A DNA stretch of 7,801 nucleotides, taken from NCBI GenBank assembly GCA_002310075.1, contig DBXU01000185.1, positions 1-7,801 on the forward strand, read 5' to 3'. A program made the position numbers and the translations under genes. The stretch is from Bacteroidales bacterium UBA1204 (GTDB lineage: Bacteria; Bacteroidota; Bacteroidia; Bacteroidales; F082). Shown one piece after another: positions 1 through 5,807 of the stretch. Under the pieces are notes generated by a model. The model was not told where the DNA came from. It saw only the letters and a program-made list of their open reading frames with translations, and made no database searches. Every line of letters starts with the position of its first letter. Within the stretch, counting starts at the first letter, position 1.

Positions 1-290
1 CGGAACATCGCGTTGAGCCTTTCCAGACATTTCGAAGTCTTGGCAAAGACGGCAATGCCGCTGACCGGCCGGTCCAAGCGATGCGGCACGCCCATAAAGA
101 CATGTCCAGGCTTTCCATCGCGTTGTGCGACGAATGCCTTCAGTGTTTCACTCAGCGGCTCGTCTCCCGTCTTGTCTCCCTGAACGATCTCCCCCACCCG
201 CTTGTTCAGAATCAGCAGATGATTATCTTCGTATAAAATGCGGCTTGCCAGGTCGGCGAAAGCCTGCTCACCTAATTCTCGATAAACCAT
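1..290 (-). CDS. RluA-family RNA pseudouridine synthase, N-terminal part (runs off the left edge)
   Basis: Reading leftward from ATG at 290, 96 complete codons are open to the window edge. Residues 18-30 (ILYEDNHLLILNK) and 31-41 match the start of the RluA catalytic domain, and HRLDRPVSG at residues 70-78 is the family's active-site motif, with Asp73 as the expected nucleophile that isomerises uridine to pseudouridine in rRNA or tRNA. There is no room for an N-terminal S4 domain, which fits the short single-domain RluA-like proteins of Bacteroidetes, usually about 230-250 residues; so roughly 40 percent is present. No other in-frame ATG lies upstream of the conserved part. A TAnnTTTG promoter element ends only 4 bp before the ATG, suggesting a leaderless or nearly leaderless mRNA. 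The RNA target cannot be told from this fragment. Family assignment is firm. Confidence 0.93.
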   Translation of the reverse strand, partial: MVYRELGEQAFADLASRILYEDNHLLILNKRVGEIVQGDKTGDEPLSETLKAFVAQRDGKPGHVFMGVPHRLDRPVSGIAVFAKTSKCLERLNAMF

Positions 291-294
291 GGTG

Positions 295-302
295 CAAAAA
301 TA
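295..302 (-). promoter_or_regulatory. Bacteroidetes -7 promoter element for the pseudouridine synthase gene
   Basis: On the minus strand TATTTTTG matches the TAnnTTTG -7 consensus of Bacteroidetes and is followed by CACC and then the ATG at 290. No convincing TTTG -33 box is seen about 20 bp upstream. The short distance places the expected transcription start at or within a few bases of the start codon. Confidence 0.5.
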
Positions 303-331
303 CGAAAAATACTGTACGGCCGTCCATTTTT

Positions 332-442
332 CGCTGCAATGTACGCAGTTGGTTTTCAGACGTTTATAAAAAGTGATCCCCCTCAAAACGAGGGGGATCA
401 CTTTACATAATCCGCTGACTGTCAGATGCGTCCGTTGCAGCG
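332..442. repeat. 111-bp imperfect palindrome, left copy (REP-like, flanks the RAYT gene)
   Basis: Two 53-base arms (332-384 and 390-442) surround a 5-base loop AAAAC. Compared without gaps, arm 1 and the reverse complement of arm 2 agree at about 40 of 53 positions. The outer ends begin CGCTGCAA and the inner 13 bases are identical. The same 111-bp layout recurs at 1671-1781 in the same orientation, so the two copies bracket the RAYT gene and the phosphatase remnant. All four arms share CGCTGCAA at positions 1-8, G at 10, AC at 12-13, TCAG at 25-28 and a C-rich inner end, which suggests each palindrome is a pair of inverted REP-like units. No canonical GTAG tetranucleotide was found at the hairpin base, so calling it a REP is inference from structure and neighbourhood. 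Confidence 0.85.
370..404. terminator. Perfect 15-bp stem at the core of the left palindrome, possible bidirectional terminator
   Basis: Bases 370-384 pair perfectly with 390-404 around the loop AAAAC. The core is ATCCCCCTC / GAGGGGGAT, flanked by A-rich sequence on the left and TTT on the right. The stem is strong, but the T tract is short, so termination is plausible and not certain. It may instead be the recognition hairpin of the repeat. Confidence 0.45.
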
Positions 443-463
443 GATATTTTTCGTGTCTTTGCC

Positions 464-477
464 GTATGACAAAGATC
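464..477. repeat. 14-bp repeat GTATGACAAAGATC, left copy
   Basis: This 14-mer recurs exactly at 1595-1608. Here it covers the ATG (466) and first four codons (Met-Thr-Lys-Ile) of the phosphatase remnant. The other copy lies just upstream of the RAYT gene. Both copies are inside the palindrome-bounded module. Confidence 0.7.
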
Positions 478-600
478 CAGTTCATTTGTTTGGAAATTAT
501 CTGCCGCAGCCCGATTGCTGAGTCGATGTTCTGTTATTTGGCCGCAGAGGTCAGCCGGTCCGATGCATTAGAAGTGGCTTCGGCTGTTGAGTCCTGCTGA
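466..600 (+). pseudogene. Truncated low-molecular-weight protein tyrosine phosphatase remnant
   Basis: From ATG at 466, 44 codons read MTKIQFICLEIICRSPIAES and onward to a TGA at 598-600. This resembles the N-terminus of LMW-PTP (family pattern MTKI-F-CLGNICRSP-AE). The C-X5-R frame of the phosphate loop survives (Cys8, Arg14), but the conserved Gly-Asn is replaced by Glu-Ile. At DNA level this fits one base lost and one gained (GGAAAT to GAAATT), which keeps the frame. The product stops at the place of the family's SAGT segment, leaving under a third of the usual 150-160 residues and none of the C-terminal Asp-Pro general-acid region. It is therefore almost certainly non-functional. A near-consensus -7 element, TGTCTTTG at 454-461, stands 4 bp before the ATG. 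A short functional peptide is a less likely alternative. Confidence 0.7.
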
Positions 601-629
601 AAGTGCTGCGGCATGATTCTTAGCCGGTT

Positions 630-1547
630 TCATAGTCTGAGCAGTTTGGCGACTTCTTTTTGAGTTGCGCCGGTTTCTCTCATCAGCATTTGCCCAAGGC
701 GCCGCCGGTCGGCCTCGGGCAGGTTCAGGACGCGGTCCATCGTTTCGTACCCTTTGGCAAAACACAGTTCCCGGATCATTTTTTTGTAGCACCGATAGTC
801 TTTGCAGAAGGTGTCTTCTGTGAGGTCATACTCGCTGCCGGTGTTGGCATTCAGCGCAATCACCATCTTTCCGTATGATTCGTAGTAGGCCGTCGTGGCA
901 GTATAGTCGATACAATTATATTTCCGTATCACATAGTCAGTAAACTGTTGGAGTTCCCGAGAAGAAAGATTCTTTGTAACCCTCTCGATTTCGGTATAAT
1001 TTAGCCAACGATTCTCCTTTCTGCAGGCCTTGATGGTATAGAGTGCTTTCCGGAGCTCCCATCTGGCCTTGTCGATGCGGAGTTTTTCCGAGAACGGAGA
1101 CTTTATTTTGGCATAGGCCAGAAAGTTCCAACGGTCTTCTTCTGCCAATCTTGCAAGGCGTCCTTCAACGGGATTGTTGTAGACATAGGCGATGGCCGAC
1201 CGGATTTTTTTGTGTTCCATTTTCGGCGCACATCCGAAAGGCGTGTTGAATAAAGGACCGGACAGACGATAATTGCGATTCCACAACCGGGTGAATGTTT
1301 TTGTGTACTCCCGGATGAAGGCCCGAAAGTTATCTGGATCTCGGACGTACACGAGAAGATGAATATGGTCAGGCATCTGGCTGATTCCCAAGATCTGAAT
1401 GTCGTATTTGAGGGCGAATACGGAAATGACAGAAAAAAGAATCAGGTAGTCTTTGACGGAATAGAAAATGAGATATCCATTCCGGGTGTTCTGATAGACG
1501 TGGTGGACGGCGTTCGCCCTGACAATCGGTTGATTCCTTCCCTTCAT
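630..1547 (-). CDS. REP-associated tyrosine transposase-like protein (Y1_Tnp / IS200-like fold)
   Basis: This is a 305-residue protein with an intact Y1 transposase core. MPDHIHLLV at residues 58-66 carries the His-hydrophobic-His metal-binding pair (His61, His63), and YVYNNPVEGRL at 121-131 has the RAYT-type catalytic tyrosine, most likely Tyr121. Between them lie the GPLFNTPFGCAPK segment (97-109) and a basic helix. Classic IS200 transposases are about 150 residues; the extra C-terminal 150 residues end in a helix-turn-helix-like segment (about 283-303, GATQKEVAKLL). Such nucleases nick and rejoin single-stranded DNA at hairpins. The gene is uninterrupted and lies between two 111-bp palindromes, the expected arrangement for a RAYT and its cognate repeats. 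A weak promoter and a leader hairpin lie upstream. Whether it moves the flanking repeats is inferred. A degenerate IS200-type insertion sequence is the main alternative. Confidence 0.88.
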   Translation of the reverse strand: MKGRNQPIVRANAVHHVYQNTRNGYLIFYSVKDYLILFSVISVFALKYDIQILGISQMPDHIHLLVYVRDPDNFRAFIREYTKTFTRLWNRNYRLSGPLFNTPFGCAPKMEHKKIRSAIAYVYNNPVEGRLARLAEEDRWNFLAYAKIKSPFSEKLRIDKARWELRKALYTIKACRKENRWLNYTEIERVTKNLSSRELQQFTDYVIRKYNCIDYTATTAYYESYGKMVIALNANTGSEYDLTEDTFCKDYRCYKKMIRELCFAKGYETMDRVLNLPEADRRRLGQMLMRETGATQKEVAKLLRL

Positions 1548-1574
1548 ATCGTTCGCTGCTTATTGGTTTGTCAA

Positions 1575-1591
1575 GGCTGCGTCTTGCAGCC
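1575..1591. promoter_or_regulatory. Short hairpin in the RAYT leader
   Basis: GGCTGC (1575-1580) and GCAGCC (1586-1591) form a perfect 6-bp stem with a 5-base loop, 28 bp upstream of the RAYT start codon and downstream of its candidate promoter. It would be in the 5' leader of the transcript and could limit translation, as often seen for transposase genes. The role is inferred. Confidence 0.4.
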
Positions 1592-1594
1592 GCT

Positions 1595-1608
1595 GTATGA
1601 CAAAGATC
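1595..1608 (-). promoter_or_regulatory. 14-bp repeat, right copy; candidate RAYT promoter
   Basis: This is an exact second copy of the 14-mer at 464-477. On the minus strand it reads GATCTTTGTCATAC, in which GATCTTTG differs from the TAnnTTTG -7 consensus at one base. It would start transcription about 45-50 bp before the RAYT ATG at 1547. No clear -33 box was seen. Confidence 0.4.
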
Positions 1609-1664
1609 GCAATGGTTTTTCAAAATAGCAAATAATCTTCCGCCCTTCTTCGCTGGCCCTTCTG
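1597..1664 (+). pseudogene. Possible second, heavily decayed LMW-PTP gene start
   Basis: The right 14-mer again gives ATG-ACA-AAG-ATC (Met-Thr-Lys-Ile), but the frame stops after 12 codons. Further on, AAATAATCTTCCGC (1630-1643) matches 12 of 14 bases of the phosphate-loop DNA at 503-516 (AAATTATCTGCCGC), and a GCTG follows in both. The match needs small gaps, so it is only suggestive of a second phosphatase remnant. Confidence 0.25.
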
Positions 1665-1670
1665 ATCTTG

Positions 1671-1781
1671 CGCTGCAATGTACACATCAGTAAATCAGCG
1701 ATTTGTGCAAGTTGATCCCCTCAAAAAACGAGGGGGGCGTTTTTTATAATCGCCTGACAGTCAATTGCGTCCGTTGCAGCG
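1671..1781. repeat. 111-bp imperfect palindrome, right copy (REP-like)
   Basis: This copy has the same length, orientation and symmetry centre layout as 332-442. The first 13 bases (CGCTGCAATGTAC) and the last 15 (from TGCGTCC to GCAGCG) are identical to the left copy, while the inside has diverged. Arms of 52 bases agree at about 30 positions without gaps, with further G-T wobbles, and the core CCCCTC/GAGGGG is kept. Together with the left copy it delimits a 1.45-kb module (332-1781). Confidence 0.82.
1717..1745 (+). terminator. Rho-independent terminator-like core of the right palindrome
   Basis: CCCCTC (1717-1722) pairs with GAGGGG (1730-1735) around a 7-base loop, followed by GG, CG and a run of six T (1740-1745). 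It would stop rightward transcription ahead of the aminotransferase promoter and so insulate the downstream operon from the module. Confidence 0.5.
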
Positions 1782-1795
1782 GAAAAATGCATCGA

Positions 1796-1820
1796 TTTGG
1801 CATTTTTTTATATAACTTTG
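1796..1820 (+). promoter_or_regulatory. Promoter of the aminotransferase operon
   Basis: TAACTTTG at 1813-1820 matches the TAnnTTTG -7 element. A TTTG at 1796-1799 could be the -33 box, but the 13-bp spacing is shorter than the usual 19-21, so only the -7 part is convincing. The transcription start would fall near 1825-1828, giving a leader of about 15 bases before the ATG at 1841. Confidence 0.55.
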
Positions 1821-1837
1821 CTCAGATTTTTTGAGCA
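1819..1837. promoter_or_regulatory. Dyad TGCTCA-N7-TGAGCA overlapping the predicted transcription start
   Basis: The 6-bp inverted repeat overlaps the end of the -7 element and reaches to 3 bp before the aminotransferase start codon. Because its left arm lies at or before the predicted start of transcription, it fits an operator better than an RNA hairpin. No regulator can be named. Confidence 0.35.
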
Positions 1838-1840
1838 GAA

Positions 1841-3100
1841 ATGAACGAAGCCAAAAAGAAAAGAATATACCTATGTCTGGCCCACATGTCGGGCAAAGAA
1901 CAGGAGTTTATTCAAGAAGCTATCGATACCAACTGGGTCGCTCCTCTCGGCCCGAATGTTAACGGATTTGAGAAAGATCTTGAAGCTTTTGTGGGGCAGA
2001 ATAAACGGGTAGTCGCTCTATCCACGGGAACTTCTGCAGTGCATCTTGCCCTGGTTGCCTGTGGGGTGGGGCCGGGCGATGAAGTGCTGACCCAAAGCTT
2101 TTCTTTCTGTGCTTCTGCCCATCCGATTACCTATTTGGGCGCCACGCCGGTCTTTGTAGATTCCGAGGCCGATACCTGGAATATGGATCCAGCGTTATTG
2201 GAAGCGGCCATCGAGGATCGCATCTCAAAAACGGGGAAGAAGCCCAAGGCGATTGTACCGGTTGCTTTGTTCGGAATGCCCTATCAGATTGACAAAATCA
2301 TGGCGATAGCCAATCGATATGGGATACCGGTGATTGAGGATGCCGCCGAGGGACTTGGGAGTCGTTGGAACGGCCGTGCTATGGGTACTTTCGGGCGTTA
2401 TGGAGTGCTGAGTTTCAACGGTAACAAGATGATTACCACCAGTGGTGGCGGTGCTTTGGTGTGTCCCGACGATGAGTCGTGGAACCGCATCATGTGGTAC
2501 GCCACACAGGCGCGCGAGTCGTTCCCCTACTACCAGCATGAGGCCATAGGCTACAACTACCGCATGTCGAACATCTGTGCTGGCATCGGTCGCGGACAGA
2601 TGACCGTCCTCAACGACCATATCTGCCACCACAAACATGTGCAGAAGATGTATGAGGAGCTGCTGGCTGGTGTGCCGGGCATACATGTCCACTCGCAGCC
2701 TTGTTCAGGGGAGAAGTACGACAGTAACTATTGGTTATGCACCATCACCCTCGACCCGAGCCTACGTGTCAAAGGACAAGAAAACGCCTATCAGACCGTG
2801 ATACAAGGTGCGGTGGGTGGCGCGGCAGGCGTGGTGCATGCCACCGAAAGCGCCCACACCGACTGCGAGCCCAACGTCAACGTGGAGGCCTTGCGCGTCA
2901 TCCTCGACCAGGCGGGCATCGAGGCACGGCCCTTGTGGAAACCTATGCACAAACAGCCTGTCTATAAGGACGCTCCCGCCTACGTCAACGGCGTCAGCGA
3001 AAGCCTCTTCAAGATGGGGATGTGCCTCCCTAGCGGACCATGCGTCAGCGACGAGGACGTACGTTATATCGTGGAAAACATCAAAGCGGCAATCATTTAA
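1841..3100 (+). CDS. DegT/DnrJ/EryC1/StrS-family PLP-dependent aminotransferase
   Basis: The 419-residue protein belongs to the fold-type I sugar aminotransferases, which transfer an amino group, usually from glutamate, to a keto-sugar nucleotide. Visible landmarks are the phosphate-binding STGTSAVHLAL (61-71), VIEDAAEGLGS (164-174) with Asp167 for the pyridine nitrogen, and SFNGNKMITTSGGGAL (191-206) with Lys196 as the PLP Schiff-base lysine. The C-terminal EARPLWKPMH and QPVY motifs are typical of the PglE/PseC/WbpE group that makes amino-sugars for glycans. A glycine-rich insert at about 305-345 lengthens it relative to the usual 370-390 residues; from memory, Bacteroides homologues share it. 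It is the first gene of a four-gene cluster. Codon use changes sharply near codon 200 (see findings). The cytoplasmic substrate cannot be named, and no other sugar-pathway genes are in view. Confidence 0.93.
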   Translation: MNEAKKKRIYLCLAHMSGKEQEFIQEAIDTNWVAPLGPNVNGFEKDLEAFVGQNKRVVALSTGTSAVHLALVACGVGPGDEVLTQSFSFCASAHPITYLGATPVFVDSEADTWNMDPALLEAAIEDRISKTGKKPKAIVPVALFGMPYQIDKIMAIANRYGIPVIEDAAEGLGSRWNGRAMGTFGRYGVLSFNGNKMITTSGGGALVCPDDESWNRIMWYATQARESFPYYQHEAIGYNYRMSNICAGIGRGQMTVLNDHICHHKHVQKMYEELLAGVPGIHVHSQPCSGEKYDSNYWLCTITLDPSLRVKGQENAYQTVIQGAVGGAAGVVHATESAHTDCEPNVNVEALRVILDQAGIEARPLWKPMHKQPVYKDAPAYVNGVSESLFKMGMCLPSGPCVSDEDVRYIVENIKAAII

Positions 3101-3112
3101 AACGAATTGTTT

Positions 3113-3367
3113 ATGGAAAAGAGAATAGGTACTGCCATCATCTATGTGGAAAACAGGGAAGCTGCCCCGCAATTGAACGAAGTGCTCTCGCGTCATGCGG
3201 AGATCATCATCTGCAGGCAGGGCTTCCCGAGAAAACACGAAGGCATCATCTCGGTGATCTTTGAAGGCACCACCGATGAAATCGGATCGCTAACAGGGCA
3301 GCTGGGTCGCATCGAAGGCATCGAGGTGAAGTCGGTGCTGCTGAAGACAAGAGTTATTGAAAACTGA
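3113..3367 (+). CDS. TM1266-like ACT-fold protein (annotated family: iron-only hydrogenase system regulator)
   Basis: The 84-residue protein starts MEKRIGTAIIYVENREAAPQ and has the TM1266 family pattern: an initial beta strand, VENRE, a helix (16-30), IIICRQGFP (31-39), a strand IISVIFEGTTDEI, the GSLTGQLGRIEGI segment (58-70) and a final strand EVKSVLLK. This is a NikR-C/ACT-like ferredoxin fold without a DNA-binding domain. The family is named for its frequent place beside [FeFe]-hydrogenase maturases, but its biochemical role is not settled, and no hyd gene is present here. ATG at 3113 is preferred over the in-frame TTG at 3107 because family members begin with MEKR-like sequence. It lies 12 bp after the aminotransferase and 16 bp before the receptor start, so co-transcription is likely. 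Family call is good; function is open. Confidence 0.82.
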   Translation: MEKRIGTAIIYVENREAAPQLNEVLSRHAEIIICRQGFPRKHEGIISVIFEGTTDEIGSLTGQLGRIEGIEVKSVLLKTRVIEN

Positions 3368-3383
3368 AACTAATAATAGTTCT

Positions 3384-5801
3384 ATGAGACATTCATTTTT
3401 AAACCGATGGTTTGTCGTCATTGGTTTTTTGTTGGTTTGCATTCCAGCGCTTGCGCAAAAGCGCACCATCAGTGGTTATGTGATGGATGCTGCCAGCAAA
3501 GAAACGCTTATTGGAGCGACCATTTTTGACAAGAATTCAGGAAAGGGGTGTGCCACCAACAATTATGGCTTTTATACCCTTACTTTGGATCAAGGTCAGG
3601 TGGACCTGCAAGTGTCCTATGTGGGCTATACGCAACAGAACCACACCTTCGACCTGAAAGAAAACACAAACCTCAACTTTACTCTTACCACCAACATCGA
3701 ACTCGGAGAGGTGGTGGTGGAGGCCACCCGTGCCACGGTGAGTGCCCGCAGCCCGCAGATGAGCGTGGTGGAGTTGCCGGTGCAACAGATCAAGAGCATC
3801 CCGACTTTGTTTGGCGAAGCCGACGTGTTGAAAGCCATACAGCTGCTACCTGGCGTGCAAAACGGCTCGGAAGGCTCGGCAGGTATGTATGTGCGTGGTG
3901 GCGGTCCCGACGAGAACCTGCTGCTTCTCGACGGCGTGCCCGTCTATAACGTCAACCACATGATGGGCTTCTTCTCCGTCTTCAATCCCGACGCCTTGAA
4001 AAATGTCACTTTGTATAAAGGCAGTTTCCCTGCGCATTTCGGCGGTCGCCTGTCGTCGGTGGTCGACATCCGCATGAAGGAAGGCGATATGCAAAACTAC
4101 CATGGCAACGTCAGCGTAGGCTTAATCTCATCGAAACTGAATGTGGAAGGTCCTATCGTGAAGGACAAGTTGTCGTTCAATCTTTCCTTCCGTCGTACCT
4201 ACAGCGACTTGCTGATGAAGCCCGCCCTATGGATTGCCAGGACTCAAATCGAGGACGTCGACAAGCTGAAAGCAGGTTACTACTTTTACGACCTCAACAC
4301 AAAATTCAACTGGAAGATTTCTGACAAGGACCGCCTTTACTTGAGTTTCTACTCTGGCGATGATGCCATTTATCTAGGCGTGAAAAACAAAGACTACTCC
4401 TATGACAATTCCCAATACAAAGAACAGGTCGGAATGGATTGGAAATGGGGCAACAAGGTGGCAGCATTGCGATGGAACCATGTGATGTCGCAGCAGCTCT
4501 TCATGGATGCCTCGGTCAACTACACGCAATACCGCCACGACCTCGGCATGAGCATTGAGGAATCAGAAACCTATCTAAGTCAGCCTCCTGTCACCATAAA
4601 GGACGAGTTTGCCATGGCCTATAAGTCGGGCATCAACGACGTGACGGCCAAGGTCGACTTCGACTATACGCCGCTGCCGAACCATGAGATACGCTTCGGT
4701 GGCAACTATATCTTCCACCAGTTCCGCCCGGAGGTGCAGTCAATGAAGATCATTGCTGGCGAGGACTTCGATATCGACACCACAGCGGGATCGCCCAAGG
4801 TGTTTGCCCATGAAACAGCACTTTATGTGGAGGACAACATGACCTTTGGCGACATCTTCCGCGTTAACGCAGGCGTGCATTACTCCACCTTCACCGTTGA
4901 GGGCAAGACCTACCAAAGCGTGCAACCCCGTCTCAGCACCAGCGTGATGCTGGCCTCCAACCTCTCGCTCAAGGCGGGTTATGCCTACATGACGCAATAT
5001 GTGCACTTGCTTTCCAACAGCAGCGTCAGCTTGCCTACCGACCTATGGGTTCCTGTTACGTCCAACATCGTCCCAATGAACGCCCACCAGGTGTCGTTGG
5101 GTGCCTTTTATGAGATGCCGCGTTTGTTCGATATCTCCATCGAAGGTTACTACAAAACCATGGACAACCTGCTGGAGTATAAGGACGGAGCCTCATTCTT
5201 CGGCTCTTCGGAGCGTTGGGACGAAAAAGTCTGTATGGGCAAAGGCTGGTCGTATGGCGTGGAGTTTCTGGTGCAACGCAGTTTCGGCAAGACCACGGGC
5301 TGGGTCGGCTACACTTGGTCGCATGCCAAGAGGCTCTTCGACCGCGAAGGTATGGTCATCAACCAAGGCAAGGTGTTTCCTGCCAAATACGACCGCCGTC
5401 ATGACCTCAGCATCACGGTGCAACACAAGTTCAGCGACCGTTTCGACCTGAGCGGCACTTGGGTCTTCAGCAGTGGCAACTGCGGCACGCTTGGTACCCA
5501 GATTTACGAAGGCTTCCCCGATGAGTGGGGTAACGCTTCTACCATCAATGCATTGGAACGCAACAACTTCCGCTTGGGTAACTACCACCGCTTGGATGTG
5601 GGCATGAACTTCCACAAGCAGAAGAAACATGGTCTCCGCACTTGGAACCTCAGTGTTTATAATGCTTATAATCACAACAACCCATTTATCGTTTACACCA
5701 GATATAATTGGGATGAAGCCACGCAACAAGAAAAGAAAGCGTTGATGCAGGCCAGCCTGTTCCCGATTATTCCTTCAGTGAGTTATAGCTTTAAATTCTA
5801 A
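3384..5801 (+). CDS. TonB-dependent outer-membrane receptor with carboxypeptidase-regulatory-like N-domain
   Basis: From ATG at 3384 the product is 805 residues. Residues 1-25 form a signal peptide ending at PALAQ. Residues 26-102 form a CarboxypepD_reg-like domain (RTISGYVMDAASKETLIGAT). The plug follows at about 125-235, including LKAIQLLPGVQNGSEGSAG, YVRGGGPDENLLLLDGVPVYN and GRLSSVVDIRMKEGD. The rest is a 22-strand-type barrel ending in SVSYSFKF, with the terminal Phe expected for Bam-dependent insertion. An earlier in-frame TTG at 3357 overlaps the previous gene and would spoil the signal peptide, so ATG was chosen. The size is that of a FecA-like receptor and below the roughly 1000 residues of SusC. 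It is followed 6 bp later by a DUF4249 lipoprotein, a common pair in Bacteroidetes, so the two probably form one uptake complex. The substrate (metal chelate, peptide or glycan) cannot be told. Confidence 0.95.
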   Translation: MRHSFLNRWFVVIGFLLVCIPALAQKRTISGYVMDAASKETLIGATIFDKNSGKGCATNNYGFYTLTLDQGQVDLQVSYVGYTQQNHTFDLKENTNLNFTLTTNIELGEVVVEATRATVSARSPQMSVVELPVQQIKSIPTLFGEADVLKAIQLLPGVQNGSEGSAGMYVRGGGPDENLLLLDGVPVYNVNHMMGFFSVFNPDALKNVTLYKGSFPAHFGGRLSSVVDIRMKEGDMQNYHGNVSVGLISSKLNVEGPIVKDKLSFNLSFRRTYSDLLMKPALWIARTQIEDVDKLKAGYYFYDLNTKFNWKISDKDRLYLSFYSGDDAIYLGVKNKDYSYDNSQYKEQVGMDWKWGNKVAALRWNHVMSQQLFMDASVNYTQYRHDLGMSIEESETYLSQPPVTIKDEFAMAYKSGINDVTAKVDFDYTPLPNHEIRFGGNYIFHQFRPEVQSMKIIAGEDFDIDTTAGSPKVFAHETALYVEDNMTFGDIFRVNAGVHYSTFTVEGKTYQSVQPRLSTSVMLASNLSLKAGYAYMTQYVHLLSNSSVSLPTDLWVPVTSNIVPMNAHQVSLGAFYEMPRLFDISIEGYYKTMDNLLEYKDGASFFGSSERWDEKVCMGKGWSYGVEFLVQRSFGKTTGWVGYTWSHAKRLFDREGMVINQGKVFPAKYDRRHDLSITVQHKFSDRFDLSGTWVFSSGNCGTLGTQIYEGFPDEWGNASTINALERNNFRLGNYHRLDVGMNFHKQKKHGLRTWNLSVYNAYNHNNPFIVYTRYNWDEATQQEKKALMQASLFPIIPSVSYSFKF

Positions 5802-5807
5802 AACATT

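Noticed and set aside
125..376. Rightward 83-codon open frame at the left end
   Set aside because: It is antisense to the RluA-family gene, whose HRLDRPVSG motif makes the leftward frame certain.
568..792. Leftward 74-codon open frame overlapping the end of the RAYT gene
   Set aside because: It lies in another frame of the RAYT coding region and its product shows no recognisable motif; a shadow.
332..1781. CRISPR-like or attachment-site reading of the paired repeats
   Set aside because: Only two copies, each a long palindrome, separated by 1.2 kb with a gene between; no spacer periodicity, tRNA or integrase.
1796..1799. TTTG as a proper -33 box for the aminotransferase promoter
   Set aside because: Its 13-bp distance to the -7 element is clearly shorter than the usual 19-21 bp, so it is noted but not relied on.
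2225..3238. Leftward open frames of about 155 codons opposite the aminotransferase gene
   Set aside because: They are antisense shadows of a GC-rich, C-ending coding frame; composition is His/Val-rich without motifs.
5193..5729. Leftward 178-codon open frame opposite the receptor gene
   Set aside because: Antisense to a well-supported beta-barrel coding frame; no start context or family resemblance.
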